NCBI GenBank assembly: GCA_031552845.1
Contig: JAVBMC010000011.1
Location: forward strand, 1-64,000
Origin: JAVBMC01 sp031552845
GTDB lineage: Bacteria > Verrucomicrobiota > Kiritimatiellia > RFP12 > DVOR01
Length of the DNA: 64,000 nt
Direction of reading: 5' to 3'
This document shows positions 45,143 to 54,651 of this stretch, piece after piece. The position numbers and the translations under genes are program-made. Positions within the stretch are counted from its first letter, which is position 1. Every line of letters starts with the position of its first letter. The notes beneath the pieces are model-generated. The model did no database searches and was not told the origin of the DNA. It worked only from the letters and a program-made list of their open reading frames with translations.

Positions 45143-46225
45143 CTACTCGGCGACGCTCACATTAAACTCAAACGCCCCACGATCCACCCCAGCCCCTTGC
45201 AACCGCGGGCGTCCCCTCAAATCCAACTGCCCCACCGCATGCTCCTTCGACCCCGAGTCAATACACGGCGAACCCGGCAACAAACAAAAATCCCCGCTCT
45301 CCGGCTCCACAAACCGCGGCGCGCTCCCAATATTCCCCTCCCCCGCCTCCACCGGATCCATACACGAAAACACCGCCTTCACATCAAAACAATTATCAAA
45401 CTTCGATGCCGAATTATCCCACACAATACAATTCCGCAAAGTCGACACTCCCACCCCCCCGCACATCGCATGTGCCCGATTCCGCACCACCGTACACCCA
45501 ATCAACGTCGCGCAATTCGCCCCACCGCACCCCGTATACGCCTTATTATCCACCAACAGACAATTACTCAGCTCCCCCCCGTGCGCTCCCCCGCCCGACC
45601 CATTCGCCAAATTCCCGCTCAACGTACACCGATCCGCATCCCCATACGCCACCCCGCCCCCATAGCCACTCGTATTCTCCGAGACCGTACACAACCGCAA
45701 CGTACAATACGCCGCCCCGCCACCATACGCCACCGCCTCATTCTTCGTTAAAGTACACTCCTCCAACACCGAATACACCGCCCCGCCACCATTCAACTTC
45801 GCCGCAGACCCCGTCAACACACACTTCACCAACGTTCCCCCCATCACAGCTCCGCCATAATCCGCCCTGCCATTCTCCAACGTAAACCCCTCCAACCGCG
45901 TCGCCACATCCCCAAAATGCTCCCCCAACGTCGCACAACGCTCCCGCTCGCCCCCATCAATCCTCGTTACCCCCGCACCATTCGCGCTACGGATCACAAC
46001 TCCCTTATTCGCCACCGAAAACGGCGCATACACCCCATCCGCCACAACGACAACATCCCCTGCGGCCGCGCCATTCACCGCCGCCTGAATCGACCGCTTC
46101 GCAGCAAGCGGTGTCGCCCCATCCGCCCCATCGCTACCCCGCACCGCATCCACATACCACGACGCTGCATTAGCGCACCCCGCCAATACACAACACACAA
46201 AAAGAAATACGACGACCTTCTTCAT
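45143..46225 (-). CDS. Choice-of-anchor-Q type right-handed beta-helix lipoprotein
   Basis: 360 residues. Signal peptide with lipobox LAGC (Cys about residue 17). The opening WYVDAVRGSDGADGATPLAAKRSIQAAVNGA is standard for these proteins. The middle is a beta-helix of Gly/Cys-rich coils (LENGRADYGGAVMGG, NGGGAVYSVLEECTLTKN). The end has FVEPESGDFCLLPGSPCIDSGS, the choice-of-anchor-Q signature, and a GRPRLQGAGVDRGAFEF close. Probably cell-surface, sugar-binding or adhesive; no enzyme residues evident. Confidence 0.82.
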   Translation of the reverse strand: MKKVVVFLFVCCVLAGCANAASWYVDAVRGSDGADGATPLAAKRSIQAAVNGAAAGDVVVVADGVYAPFSVANKGVVIRSANGAGVTRIDGGERERCATLGEHFGDVATRLEGFTLENGRADYGGAVMGGTLVKCVLTGSAAKLNGGGAVYSVLEECTLTKNEAVAYGGGAAYCTLRLCTVSENTSGYGGGVAYGDADRCTLSGNLANGSGGGAHGGELSNCLLVDNKAYTGCGGANCATLIGCTVVRNRAHAMCGGVGVSTLRNCIVWDNSASKFDNCFDVKAVFSCMDPVEAGEGNIGSAPRFVEPESGDFCLLPGSPCIDSGSKEHAVGQLDLRGRPRLQGAGVDRGAFEFNVSVAE

Positions 46226-46825
46226 CGAAAAAATCCCCTAGGTTTAAGGAGCCCATCTATCGGCAAGGTGGAACCGACAAACAAAACACCTAACATATGT
46301 ACAAACCGCTGGAAGTATACCACAAGCCTCAATTTTTGCCAAGCACCAAACAGTAAAAACTTCACCCAAAAATGTTTAAAACGACTTCCTGGAAAACAAC
46401 GCTTCAATTGTCCGCTTTAACACATTGTTCAACTTCCTAGTTCAGAAACATTTTCTCCCGTATTCCCTTCTAGTGAGCTAAACCCCTCATCCACGACAAC
46501 CCAATATTTCTGACCTCCTCCTCCAAAAACACCCACCCCAACACCTTCAGCGTACTCCTCATAAAGACAAAACACACCTGCCATACACTCAAAATCACAC
46601 TACTCAACACCCATCACCCCCGCACGAGCTGCAAACCCACAAACCACCAGCACGCGGTATCCCCCACAACAATTCACACCTATCCGACTCTTTATCGAGC
46701 TGGAAAACCGTATCCACCGATAATACGAGACTCATCGAGTGCGCCACATTCTATTTCGTTATTACATTGGCCTTGACTATAATTTACAAAATCCTCCCTT
46801 TTTTCGGGGTATTATCAGTAATCGT
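46226..46825. other. Intergenic region, no gene recognised
   Basis: About 600 bases between the divergent beta-helix and FecR-like genes. C/A-rich on the plus strand, with no ribosome-binding site plus credible coding frame and no repeat array of the 22-nt type. The promoter of the FecR-like gene follows at 46826. Confidence 0.5.
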
Positions 46826-46854
46826 TTGACATCTCAGAGAGAAGTATGTATTAT
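46826..46854 (+). promoter_or_regulatory. Sigma-70-type promoter for the FecR-like gene
   Basis: TTGACA (46826-46831), 17-nt spacer, TATTAT (46849-46854); consensus -35. Start codon 39 bases downstream. Confidence 0.82.
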
Positions 46855-46892
46855 ATCGCACGTGTCATGCGTCTCTAGGAAAGGTAGTGGGA

Positions 46893-47825
46893 ATGCGTTC
46901 GTCAAAGTTTTTCGTCTTAACAACCGCAGTTGCGGCTCTTAATTTATTTGCTCAGGATGCTGTGGAGGATAACGCCGCTGCCCCTGAGGCTGCTCCCCAA
47001 CAGGTTACCCTGCAGGGTGAGAAGCGTGCAGACTTTGAACCTTTGATGCAGGCTGTCGCGGTAATTGGCGCTTGCACGGCTAAAACGCCGAAGGGAACCG
47101 CTACGGAGACAGTGACAATCGGGCGTGCCTACCCGTTGGGCACGGTCTACACGGTCGGCAAGGGCGGATCGCTCACGCTGAACTTCAACTCCGACGCCAA
47201 TATCAAGGTCTCGGAGAACTCTGAGCTCGTCGTCGATGAAATCGCCGGCAAGCCGGACTGCCGTATTGTGCGCCTGCTCCGCGGCAAGATCAACACCACC
47301 CTGCCCGAAGACTTCAAGAAGGAGGGCGCGCTCGTCATTGAGACTTTCGGCCTCACTTGCAGCAAGCTCATCGGCAAGGCCGAGGTGCAAATCATGGAAG
47401 AGACCTCGACCGACTGCCTCGTCCAAGTGCGTGGCGTGACGGGTCGTACGTATGTTGAGGGCCTGCACTATGTGATTCCGCAAATCCGCGCGGCGAACAT
47501 CCTCCAAGTGCTCCAATCCAAGGATCAGAGTTTCACGCGCTTGATGAGCCTCTCCGGCGATTACGTTTGCGACCTCGCCAATGGCGACCCTGCCGCACCG
47601 ACTGTCTTCACGCTTTCGCCCAAGGCTGTCGTCAAAATCTTCCGTAAGCGCGCACCGCTGAGCGAGCGCCTGACCGTCACAACATTGACCGTCAGCCCCT
47701 CCGGCAAAGCCAAGAACAATTTCTCATTCGTCGTAGGTAATGCAGACGCCCGCACAGGCGAACTCATCCCTCCGCCGGAAGACGCTTCTGTGGCGGACAA
47801 GGCGGCTGCGCCGGCCGCGCCATAA
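46893..47825 (+). CDS. Secreted FecR-domain-like protein
   Basis: 310 residues from ATG 46893, which has AGGAAAGG at a better distance than the GTG two codons upstream. Signal peptide (ends LFAQ). Residues about 60-200 read as a FecR-type beta-sandwich: GRAYPLGTVYTVGKGGSLTLNF, ISENSELVVDE-like strand (KVSENSELVVDEI), RLLRGKINTTLP. The tail is Ala/Pro-rich. Unlike true FecR it lacks a sigma-factor partner or anti-sigma helix, so it is likely a structural or envelope protein. A hairpin terminator follows. Confidence 0.7.
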   Translation: MRSSKFFVLTTAVAALNLFAQDAVEDNAAAPEAAPQQVTLQGEKRADFEPLMQAVAVIGACTAKTPKGTATETVTIGRAYPLGTVYTVGKGGSLTLNFNSDANIKVSENSELVVDEIAGKPDCRIVRLLRGKINTTLPEDFKKEGALVIETFGLTCSKLIGKAEVQIMEETSTDCLVQVRGVTGRTYVEGLHYVIPQIRAANILQVLQSKDQSFTRLMSLSGDYVCDLANGDPAAPTVFTLSPKAVVKIFRKRAPLSERLTVTTLTVSPSGKAKNNFSFVVGNADARTGELIPPPEDASVADKAAAPAAP

Positions 47826-47849
47826 GCCGAGAATAACCTGCCAAACCCG

Positions 47850-47880
47850 GCGTGGAGACGGTTCCACGCTGTGTTTGTTT
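47850..47880 (+). terminator. Probable terminator after the FecR-like gene
   Basis: GCGTGGA, 6-base loop, TCCACGC, then a T-rich stretch. Confidence 0.75.
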
Positions 47881-47910
47881 TTTATAGTCAGACTAAGTTG
47901 AGATTCATTC

Positions 47911-49575
47911 ATGTTTATTTATCACTTCAACCGCCTTATCCGCAACAAAATCCTGTGGACGTTCTTTGCCATCATCATCGCCTTCGCGTTCGTGTCGGTT
48001 GATTCCTGCTTCAAAGGCACGCCCGCGAATCAAACAGTCGCCAAGCTGGCCGGCAAGCCCGTCTCCTCCGAAGAGTTCAGCCAGGTCGAGAGCGTCCTGC
48101 GCAAACTGAGCAAGCGGGAAGACATCTCCGAGAGCGCCCTGCGCGAACGCGTCTGGGAACGCATCGCCGCCAAGCGCAAAGCCGTTGAGCTCGGCCTCAC
48201 CGTCAGCGTCGAAGAAGTCAAGTCACGCATCGAGCAGGAGTTCGGCAACGCGCAAGGCCAATTCAATTTCGCGCAATACCAGCAACTGCTCGCGCAATAC
48301 GGTTTCACCACGCAAGAGTACGAAAAGATGCTGCGTGACGAACTGCTGATTGCCAAGCTGGCCGACGTTGTCGCGGCATCCGAATGGGTCTCCAACATGG
48401 AAGTCGATGAAGAACTCGCCGCCATGACCGACTCCTTCACCATCCAATACACCGAAGTCACGAACACCTTCGTACGGAAAGACATGAAGCTCTCCGCCGA
48501 AGCCATCGCCAAGTACTTCGACGAGAACAAGGACGCCTTCGCCCTGCCCGACCGTATCGCCGTCAAATACATCTCCCTCCCCATCACCAACCACATGGAA
48601 GCCGCAATGGCACGCGTGGATGATACGATGATTGAAGAGTATTATATCGACAACCAGACAGAGTTCACCGTCCGCCGCACGAACGAGACCGTGACCCTCC
48701 CGCTGACCGATGTTAAGGACACCATCCACAAAAAGCTCGCCCGCCAGGAGGCCTTCTTCATTGCGCAGACCAATGCCAACCTCGGATTGGTGCCGCAAGT
48801 GCTGAAGAGTTCGTTTGAAGACGTCGCTACGCAACTCGGCGCCGAGATCAAACTCACGCCCTTCTTCTCCGAAGAGAAGCAGCCCACCATCCGCGACGGT
48901 AAATTCATCGCCGAAGCCGCCTTTGATCTCGACCCCACGCGTCCAGACTCCCGTCTGACCGCCGTGAAGGGCAACTACGAAGTGTTCCTCATTGAGTACT
49001 ACACCAACTCCCTTGCGCATATGCCGGAACTGCAGGAAGTTGAACGCGACGTCAAGCTCCAGGCCGAGCGCAAAGCCCGCGCCGACGCCTTCCGCGGTTA
49101 CCTGACCAACAACGTCAACACCATCAAGACCGCCCTGACCAAGGGTGAAACCTTCGAGAAAGCCTTCGCCGCAACTGAGTTCAAGGCCAGCGCGACAGCT
49201 CCTACCGGTACGACCTTCAGTGTCATGTCCATCCAGAGCAATGACGACCTGCCCTACGCAAGCGAGATCATTCCCGCAGTCGTCCGCCTGCAGAAGGGCG
49301 AGCTCTCCGAGCCCCTGCCCCTCTCAACGTCCGACAACGCGTTGCTCGTTTACTTGGCTGACCGCAAGGCAGGCGACATCGTCTCCTCCGAGATGTACCG
49401 CCCGCGCATCCAAGACCAAATCGTCCGCCGCCGCATGCCCGGCCTCTTCCGCGCTTGGAGCAAGTGGAATCTCCAGCAGATGAAGCTGACCGACAACAAG
49501 CTGGCCGAGCCCGCTGTCACTGAAGACAAGCCGGGAACCCGCGCGAGCGCCGCCTCTGACGAGGATGACGAATAA
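47911..49575 (+). CDS. SurA/PpiD-like periplasmic folding factor
   Basis: 554 residues. N-terminal signal-anchor (about 10-30, ILWTFFAIIIAFAFVSV), then a SurA_N/PpiD-type helical chaperone domain (VAKLAGKPVSSEEFSQVESVL, QYQQLLAQYGFTTQEYEKMLRDELL). The C-terminal half should hold a PpiC-type rotamase region, but I see no clear parvulin signature, so it may be a chaperone only, as for some PpiD proteins. Anchored in the inner membrane, facing the periplasm. A hairpin terminator follows the stop. Confidence 0.78.
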   Translation: MFIYHFNRLIRNKILWTFFAIIIAFAFVSVDSCFKGTPANQTVAKLAGKPVSSEEFSQVESVLRKLSKREDISESALRERVWERIAAKRKAVELGLTVSVEEVKSRIEQEFGNAQGQFNFAQYQQLLAQYGFTTQEYEKMLRDELLIAKLADVVAASEWVSNMEVDEELAAMTDSFTIQYTEVTNTFVRKDMKLSAEAIAKYFDENKDAFALPDRIAVKYISLPITNHMEAAMARVDDTMIEEYYIDNQTEFTVRRTNETVTLPLTDVKDTIHKKLARQEAFFIAQTNANLGLVPQVLKSSFEDVATQLGAEIKLTPFFSEEKQPTIRDGKFIAEAAFDLDPTRPDSRLTAVKGNYEVFLIEYYTNSLAHMPELQEVERDVKLQAERKARADAFRGYLTNNVNTIKTALTKGETFEKAFAATEFKASATAPTGTTFSVMSIQSNDDLPYASEIIPAVVRLQKGELSEPLPLSTSDNALLVYLADRKAGDIVSSEMYRPRIQDQIVRRRMPGLFRAWSKWNLQQMKLTDNKLAEPAVTEDKPGTRASAASDEDDE

Positions 49576-49604
49576 TGCGGCAGACGGCTGAATAGCCCTT
49601 GCAA

Positions 49605-49641
49605 GGACCTTAAAGACGTTAAAGTCCTTAAGGTCTTTTTT
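49605..49641 (+). terminator. Rho-independent terminator after the SurA/PpiD-like gene
   Basis: GGACCTTAAAGAC, short loop, GTCCTTAAGGTC, then TTTTTT. Confidence 0.85.
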
Positions 49642-49685
49642 ATTCCGACAGATACATTCACTTTAGAAATACAGGATAGACCACC

Positions 49686-50381
49686 ATGGCTGAAATCATT
49701 GTTGCCCTCGACGTCAATACGCGCGCTGAGGCCGAAGCCCTCCTCAACACCATCGGCGACGCCGTCAACTTCTACAAGATCGGCCTTGAGCTCTTCACCG
49801 CCGAAGGTCCGGACATCGTCAGGCTCGTCAAGAGCCATGGCAAGCAGGTGTTCCTCGACCTCAAGTTCCACGATATTCCCCGTACCGTCGAACGCGCTGT
49901 CAGCTCCGGCGGCAAGCTCGGCGTCAACCTCATGACCATCCACTCCTGCGGTGGGCGCGAAATGATCAAAGCAGCGGCAGGTGCCGCCGCCCAGTTTGGC
50001 ACGGATGCCCCCAAGATTCTCGCCGTGACTGCACTCACCAGTCTTGACCAAACCGACTTGACCGATCTCGGCATCACCCGCGAGATGTCCGCACACGTGG
50101 AGGCGATGGGCACCCTCGCCTGCTCCAACGGTGCCAACGGCATCGTCTGCTCGCCCAAAGAGGTTCGCCGCATGCGTGAGATTCTCGGCACCAACGCCCT
50201 GCTCGTCACACCCGGCGTGCGCCCTGCCGGTGCCGACGTCGGCGACCAGAAGCGCGTCGCTACGCCCGAACAAGCCGTCGCCGACGGCTCCACCCACCTA
50301 GTCATCGGCCGCCCCATCGTGCAGGTGCCCGATCCCCGCGCTGCCGCGTTGGCCATCCTGCAATCTTTAAACTCTATCTAA
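49686..50381 (+). CDS. pyrF: Orotidine 5'-phosphate decarboxylase (PyrF)
   Basis: Last step to UMP. 231 residues. Start motif IVALDVNTRAEAEAL; active-site DLKFHDIPRTV near residues 59-69; VTALTSLDQTDL; phosphate-binding LLVTPGVRPAGAD and TLHLVIGRPI-like THLVIGRPIV at the end. Complete and typical of the short bacterial type. EfpL gene follows after 15 bases. Confidence 0.95.
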   Translation: MAEIIVALDVNTRAEAEALLNTIGDAVNFYKIGLELFTAEGPDIVRLVKSHGKQVFLDLKFHDIPRTVERAVSSGGKLGVNLMTIHSCGGREMIKAAAGAAAQFGTDAPKILAVTALTSLDQTDLTDLGITREMSAHVEAMGTLACSNGANGIVCSPKEVRRMREILGTNALLVTPGVRPAGADVGDQKRVATPEQAVADGSTHLVIGRPIVQVPDPRAAALAILQSLNSI

Positions 50382-50396
50382 TCACTCGGAACTATC

Positions 50397-50966
50397 ATGC
50401 CTACAAAAGCCTGTGACCTGCGCAGTGGCGCACTCGTCAACATCAACGGTGCCCCCCATGCGCTTGAGCACCTCACCGTCTCTAACCCCAGCGCACGCGG
50501 CGCGGCTACGCTCTACCGTTTCCGCTTCCGTAATCTCGTCACCAAGTACAAGATCGACCAGACGTGCAAGGGCGACGATATGTTTGCCGATGTCGCATTT
50601 GAAAAGCGCTCCGTGCAATTCCTCTATGCCAACCAAGGCGTCTACACCTTTATGGACAATGAGGACTTCAGCCAGTTCGAGCTGCAGCGCGATCAGATTG
50701 AAGAAGCCGCGCCCTACCTGATTGAAGATATGGAAGGCGTCTTCGCCCTCATTGCAGACGGAAAAGTGCTCACTGTCACAGTACCACCGAAGGTCACGCT
50801 CAAGGTTGCCGAATGCGACCCGCCAATGAAGGGTGCTACCGTAACCTCCCGCGCTAAGCCCGCCAAGACCGACACCGGCCTGACCGTCATGGTCCCCGAG
50901 TATGTCGAGTCCGGCACGATGATCATCGTCAACACCGAAGACGGTTCCTTCGTGAGCCGCGCCTAA
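50397..50966 (+). CDS. Elongation factor P paralog, EfpL/YeiP type
   Basis: 189 residues in three EF-P domains. The domain-I loop tip is SNPSARGAATL with Arg at residue 34, where canonical EF-P has a modified Lys. RGAATLYRFRFRNL, then KGDDMFADV and YTFMDNEDFSQF follow the YeiP/EfpL subfamily, as does the end KPAKTDTGLTVMVPEYVESG. It should help ribosomes at proline-rich stalls without lysine modification. No EF-P modification genes are nearby. Canonical efp may lie elsewhere; this could also be the only one. Confidence 0.88.
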   Translation: MPTKACDLRSGALVNINGAPHALEHLTVSNPSARGAATLYRFRFRNLVTKYKIDQTCKGDDMFADVAFEKRSVQFLYANQGVYTFMDNEDFSQFELQRDQIEEAAPYLIEDMEGVFALIADGKVLTVTVPPKVTLKVAECDPPMKGATVTSRAKPAKTDTGLTVMVPEYVESGTMIIVNTEDGSFVSRA

Positions 50967-50984
50967 CCTAAAGGAGATTCAACC

Positions 50985-52343
50985 ATGCAACGTTTCTTGA
51001 CCGTCCTCTTCACATTCGTCACCGCTTCCCTCTTTGCTCAGAGCATTGAGATCAAAGCGGATCGTGACGATTGCGTCTATGCCTGCAATCAAAAAGCGAC
51101 CTTTAGGGTCACCGTTCTGGATGATAATAAGCAACCGCTGAAAGACGGTCAAGTGACAGTCAAGATCACAAATGACGGTCCTAAAGAAATTGCGGCGCAA
51201 ACCTTCGACCTCGCTAAGGCTAATCCCATCAGCATAAGCGGGGCACTGGACTTCCCGGGCTTTATCCGGTGCAGCGCGGCGCTGGCTAAAGACGGTACGC
51301 CTGTCAAGGTAAAGGACAAAGACGGCAAAGATAAGCCGTTGCAGAAAATGTGGGCGGTCGCAGTTGATCCGCTCAGTATTAAACCCTCCGTCGAAGAACC
51401 TGCGGATTTTGTCGCCTTCTGGCAGAAGGCAATTGCAAAGCTCGAAAAGGAAGTCCCAACTGATGTGCAGCTGAAGAAGTTTGACAACTTTTCCAACGAC
51501 AAGCACACCACCTATGAAATCAGCATTGCGGCATTTAATGGCGAACGTGTTTACGGTTGGCTCTGCGTTCCCGGCAAGCAGGGCGACACGCCCACACCGT
51601 CCGAGAAAAAGCGTGCGGTTCGTATTACCGTTCCCGGTGCAGGATGCCAGCCTTACGCATTCAATCCTCCAACTTGGCAGGCCGACTCCGGTGACATTGG
51701 GCTTTTAATCAGTGCCTATCGTGTCCCAATGGGAGCAACCTTTGAGGAACACGATAAGAACTACAAAAAGAAGCAAGTCAAGCTGCACGCAATTGACGGC
51801 TTGTGGAATTATTGGCTCAACGGCATGGATCAGCGCGAAACCTATTTCTACTACAATACTATTCTCGGTGCGAACCGCTTAGTCAACTGGCTCGCCGCAC
51901 GCCCGGATGTGGACAAATCAAAGTTCTGGTATGACGGCACGAGCCAAGGCGGCGGATTCGGTCTCATTCTATCCTCGCTCAATTCAAACATCACGCGTGC
52001 GGCAATCCATGTTCCTGCCTTGTGCGATATGCTAGGCGCAAAGCTTGGGCGTCAATCCGGATGGCCCCGTCCCTTAGAGCAGCTCAAAGGAGATTACTGG
52101 ACGCCCGAGAAGATTGCAAGTGCGGAAAAGGTGCTTCCTTACTTTGATGCCCTGAACTTTGCACGTCATATCAAATGCCCGATCCGCATGTCCGTCGGGT
52201 TCATTGATACGACCTGCCCGCCCAGTTCCGTCTATGCGGCCTACAATGTGATTCAGAGTCCGAAACAGATGGAGCATGGCCTCGGAATGCCGCACAGTGT
52301 TTTTAAAGAAGTTTACGCCAAACTTAACATCGCCAAAGACTAA
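50985..52343 (+). CDS. Acetyl-xylan esterase family (CE7/AXE1), secreted
   Basis: 452 residues with a signal peptide (ends LFAQ). An Ig-like N-terminal domain (about 20-120) precedes the alpha/beta-hydrolase fold. Nucleophile Ser in YDGTSQGGGFG near residue 322, Asp in SVGFIDTTCPPSS near 407, His in GMPHSVFKE near 438. CE7 enzymes remove acetyl groups from xylan and xylo-oligosaccharides and from cephalosporins. AAGGAG lies in the 18-base gap after efpL. Confidence 0.88.
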   Translation: MQRFLTVLFTFVTASLFAQSIEIKADRDDCVYACNQKATFRVTVLDDNKQPLKDGQVTVKITNDGPKEIAAQTFDLAKANPISISGALDFPGFIRCSAALAKDGTPVKVKDKDGKDKPLQKMWAVAVDPLSIKPSVEEPADFVAFWQKAIAKLEKEVPTDVQLKKFDNFSNDKHTTYEISIAAFNGERVYGWLCVPGKQGDTPTPSEKKRAVRITVPGAGCQPYAFNPPTWQADSGDIGLLISAYRVPMGATFEEHDKNYKKKQVKLHAIDGLWNYWLNGMDQRETYFYYNTILGANRLVNWLAARPDVDKSKFWYDGTSQGGGFGLILSSLNSNITRAAIHVPALCDMLGAKLGRQSGWPRPLEQLKGDYWTPEKIASAEKVLPYFDALNFARHIKCPIRMSVGFIDTTCPPSSVYAAYNVIQSPKQMEHGLGMPHSVFKEVYAKLNIAKD

Positions 52344-52367
52344 AGAGACCGGACAAGACGTCATTTT

Positions 52368-53831
52368 ATGAGTACAGAAAACGAACAAACGATTGATTCA
52401 ACCGACTACCGCGCCATCCGCATTGCCAACATGAACGAACTGGCGGCCTTGGGCTACAAACCCTACGGACGCGCATTTCCACGCACGAGCAATCTCGCCG
52501 AGCTGCGCGCCTCCTTTGCGGAAGGTAAGGAGGTCAAAGCCGCCGGCCGCATCACGACCGTCCGCCGTATGGGCAAGGCGATGTTTGCAGACATCAACGA
52601 CGGCTCCGACCGCTTCCAGCTGTTTATCGGTAAGAACGACATCGGCGAAGAGGCGTTCAAGGCGATGAAGTTCCTCGACCTTGGCGACTTCATCGGTGTC
52701 GAAGGCAAGTGCTTTGTCACCAAGACCGGCGAGCCGTCGGTGCATGTGGACAAGTGGGTGCTATTGACCAAAGCTATCCTTCAGCCGCCGGAGAAGTGGC
52801 ACGGCTTGCAGGATGTTGAAGAGCGTTACCGCAAGCGTTATCTCGACCTGATGAGCAATCAAGAGTCCCGCCTGCGGTTCAACCAGCGGCACCTGATTCT
52901 CGCGGAGATCCGCCGTTACTTGCAAGACCGCTGCTTTGTCGAGGTCGAAACCCCCATGATGCAGGCACAAGCGGGCGGTGCGGCGGCCAAGCCTTTCGTG
53001 ACCCATCACAACGCGCTCGACACAAAGATGTACATGCGCATCGCGCCCGAGCTTTATCTCAAGCGCCTGCTCGTCGGCGGGTTCGATAAGATATTCGAGC
53101 TCGGCAAGGACTTCCGTAATGAAGGCATCGACCGCACGCACAACCCCGAGTTCACCGTGCTGGAGATCTACGAAGCTTATGGCGACCGTCTTTCCATGAA
53201 GGCCATCATCGAAGGCATGCTCCCGCACCTCTGTGAGAAGGTGCACGGCAAACTTGAGATTGAATACGGCGACGAGAAGGAAATCATCAGCTTCAAGCCA
53301 CCCTATCGCGAAGTCCCTTATCACGACCTCATCAAAGAAACCATGGGCGCCGATTGGTTCGACCTCCCCTTGGCTAAGAAGATTGAGATTGCACGCGGCA
53401 AAGGTTTGGACATCCCGTCCGATATGAGCGACCTGCTCGTCACGCACGAAATCTACGACAAGCTGATCGAGAAGACCCTCCGCCAGCCGACATTCGTTAC
53501 GCGCCTGCCGCGTCAGTTCGTCCCGCTCGCTAAAGCTTGCGAGGACGACCCCGAGTTGGTTGATGTCTTTGAGTTCGTCATTGCCGGCAAAGAGCTCTGC
53601 CCCGGATATACCGAGCAGAATGACCCCGCCGCTCAGCGCGAGGCGTTGTCCGTGCAAGCTGTTGATGATCCCGAAAAGCTGGATGAAGACTTCATCTGTG
53701 CGCTGGAACACGGCATGCCGCCGACCGGTGGGCTGGGCATCGGCATTGACCGCTTGGTCATGCTGCTGACGCAAACGCTCGTTATCCGTGACGTCATCCT
53801 CTTCCCGCAAATGAAGAGCGCAGGCAAATAA
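52368..53831 (+). CDS. lysS: Lysyl-tRNA synthetase, class II (LysS)
   Basis: 487 residues. OB-fold anticodon-binding domain (AAGRITTVRRMGKAMFADI), class II motif 1/2 region (FRNEGIDRTHNPEFTVLEIY) and motif 3 GLGIGIDRLVMLLTQ near the C-terminus. Standard length and order. Stands 24 bases after the esterase gene and 22 before the aquaporin gene. Confidence 0.97.
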   Translation: MSTENEQTIDSTDYRAIRIANMNELAALGYKPYGRAFPRTSNLAELRASFAEGKEVKAAGRITTVRRMGKAMFADINDGSDRFQLFIGKNDIGEEAFKAMKFLDLGDFIGVEGKCFVTKTGEPSVHVDKWVLLTKAILQPPEKWHGLQDVEERYRKRYLDLMSNQESRLRFNQRHLILAEIRRYLQDRCFVEVETPMMQAQAGGAAAKPFVTHHNALDTKMYMRIAPELYLKRLLVGGFDKIFELGKDFRNEGIDRTHNPEFTVLEIYEAYGDRLSMKAIIEGMLPHLCEKVHGKLEIEYGDEKEIISFKPPYREVPYHDLIKETMGADWFDLPLAKKIEIARGKGLDIPSDMSDLLVTHEIYDKLIEKTLRQPTFVTRLPRQFVPLAKACEDDPELVDVFEFVIAGKELCPGYTEQNDPAAQREALSVQAVDDPEKLDEDFICALEHGMPPTGGLGIGIDRLVMLLTQTLVIRDVILFPQMKSAGK

Positions 53832-53853
53832 CACCCCAACAAAGAGGTTCCGC

Positions 53854-54651
53854 ATGATCAAACGCGCATGGCTCGGTGAGTTTCTCGGCACATTCATCTT
53901 AGTACTCTTCGGCTGCGGGTCGGTCGCGGTGGATACCCTCTTCGAAGCGCATGGCGGCAATCTCGCCCTCATCGCGCTCATCTGGGGCGCGGCGGTCACG
54001 CTTGCCATCTACCTCACGCGCCACCTCTCCTGCGCGCACCTCAACCCGGCAGTCTCCATCTCGATGGCGGTCTCCGGGCGGATGTACTGGAGCAAGCTGC
54101 CCGGCTATCTGATTGCGCAGTTCCTTGGAGCGTTCGTTGCAGGCTGGGCAGTCTATGCGCTCTTTGCGCCGCAGTTGGAAATCTTTGAGGCCGCCAAAGA
54201 CATTGTCCGCGGCGCACCGGAATCCGTCAAGACCGCCCGTATGTTCGGCGAGTTCTACAACGGCACCTTGTTACATGCCGCAGGTGCGGAGTTCTTCGGA
54301 ACGTTCCTGCTCGTGCTGGCGATCTTCGGCTTGACCGAGGGTTGCAATGTCGGCCGCCCCGACAACTCGCTCGCACCCGTCTTTATCGGCATGACTGTTG
54401 CCTCCATCATCTGTCTTGTCGCGCCATTGACACAAGCCGGGCTCAACCCCGCGCGCGATTTCTCACCGCGTTGCGTGGCATGGATCTGCGGCTGGGGCAA
54501 AGCGGCCTTTCCCGACAGCGCAGGCGGATTCTTCCACGTCTATATCCTCGCGCCTATCTTGGGAGGCCTCGCGGCAAGCGGTCTTTTCATGGCGGTCATC
54601 GAACCCGCACTCAAAACAAAACAGGAGAAATGCTCATGTCAAAAAGACTGA
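53854..54651 (+). CDS. Aquaglyceroporin (MIP family, GlpF-like)
   Basis: 265 residues, six transmembrane helices plus two half-helices. NPA boxes are HLNPAVS (Asn64) and GLNPARD near residue 197; the Asp after NPAR marks the glycerol-conducting branch. Likely passes glycerol or other small neutral solutes across the inner membrane. The 3' end overlaps the next gene by 16 bases and encodes a Lys/Cys-rich tail (KTKQEKCSCQKD). No glycerol kinase gene is adjacent. Confidence 0.93.
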   Translation: MIKRAWLGEFLGTFILVLFGCGSVAVDTLFEAHGGNLALIALIWGAAVTLAIYLTRHLSCAHLNPAVSISMAVSGRMYWSKLPGYLIAQFLGAFVAGWAVYALFAPQLEIFEAAKDIVRGAPESVKTARMFGEFYNGTLLHAAGAEFFGTFLLVLAIFGLTEGCNVGRPDNSLAPVFIGMTVASIICLVAPLTQAGLNPARDFSPRCVAWICGWGKAAFPDSAGGFFHVYILAPILGGLAASGLFMAVIEPALKTKQEKCSCQKD

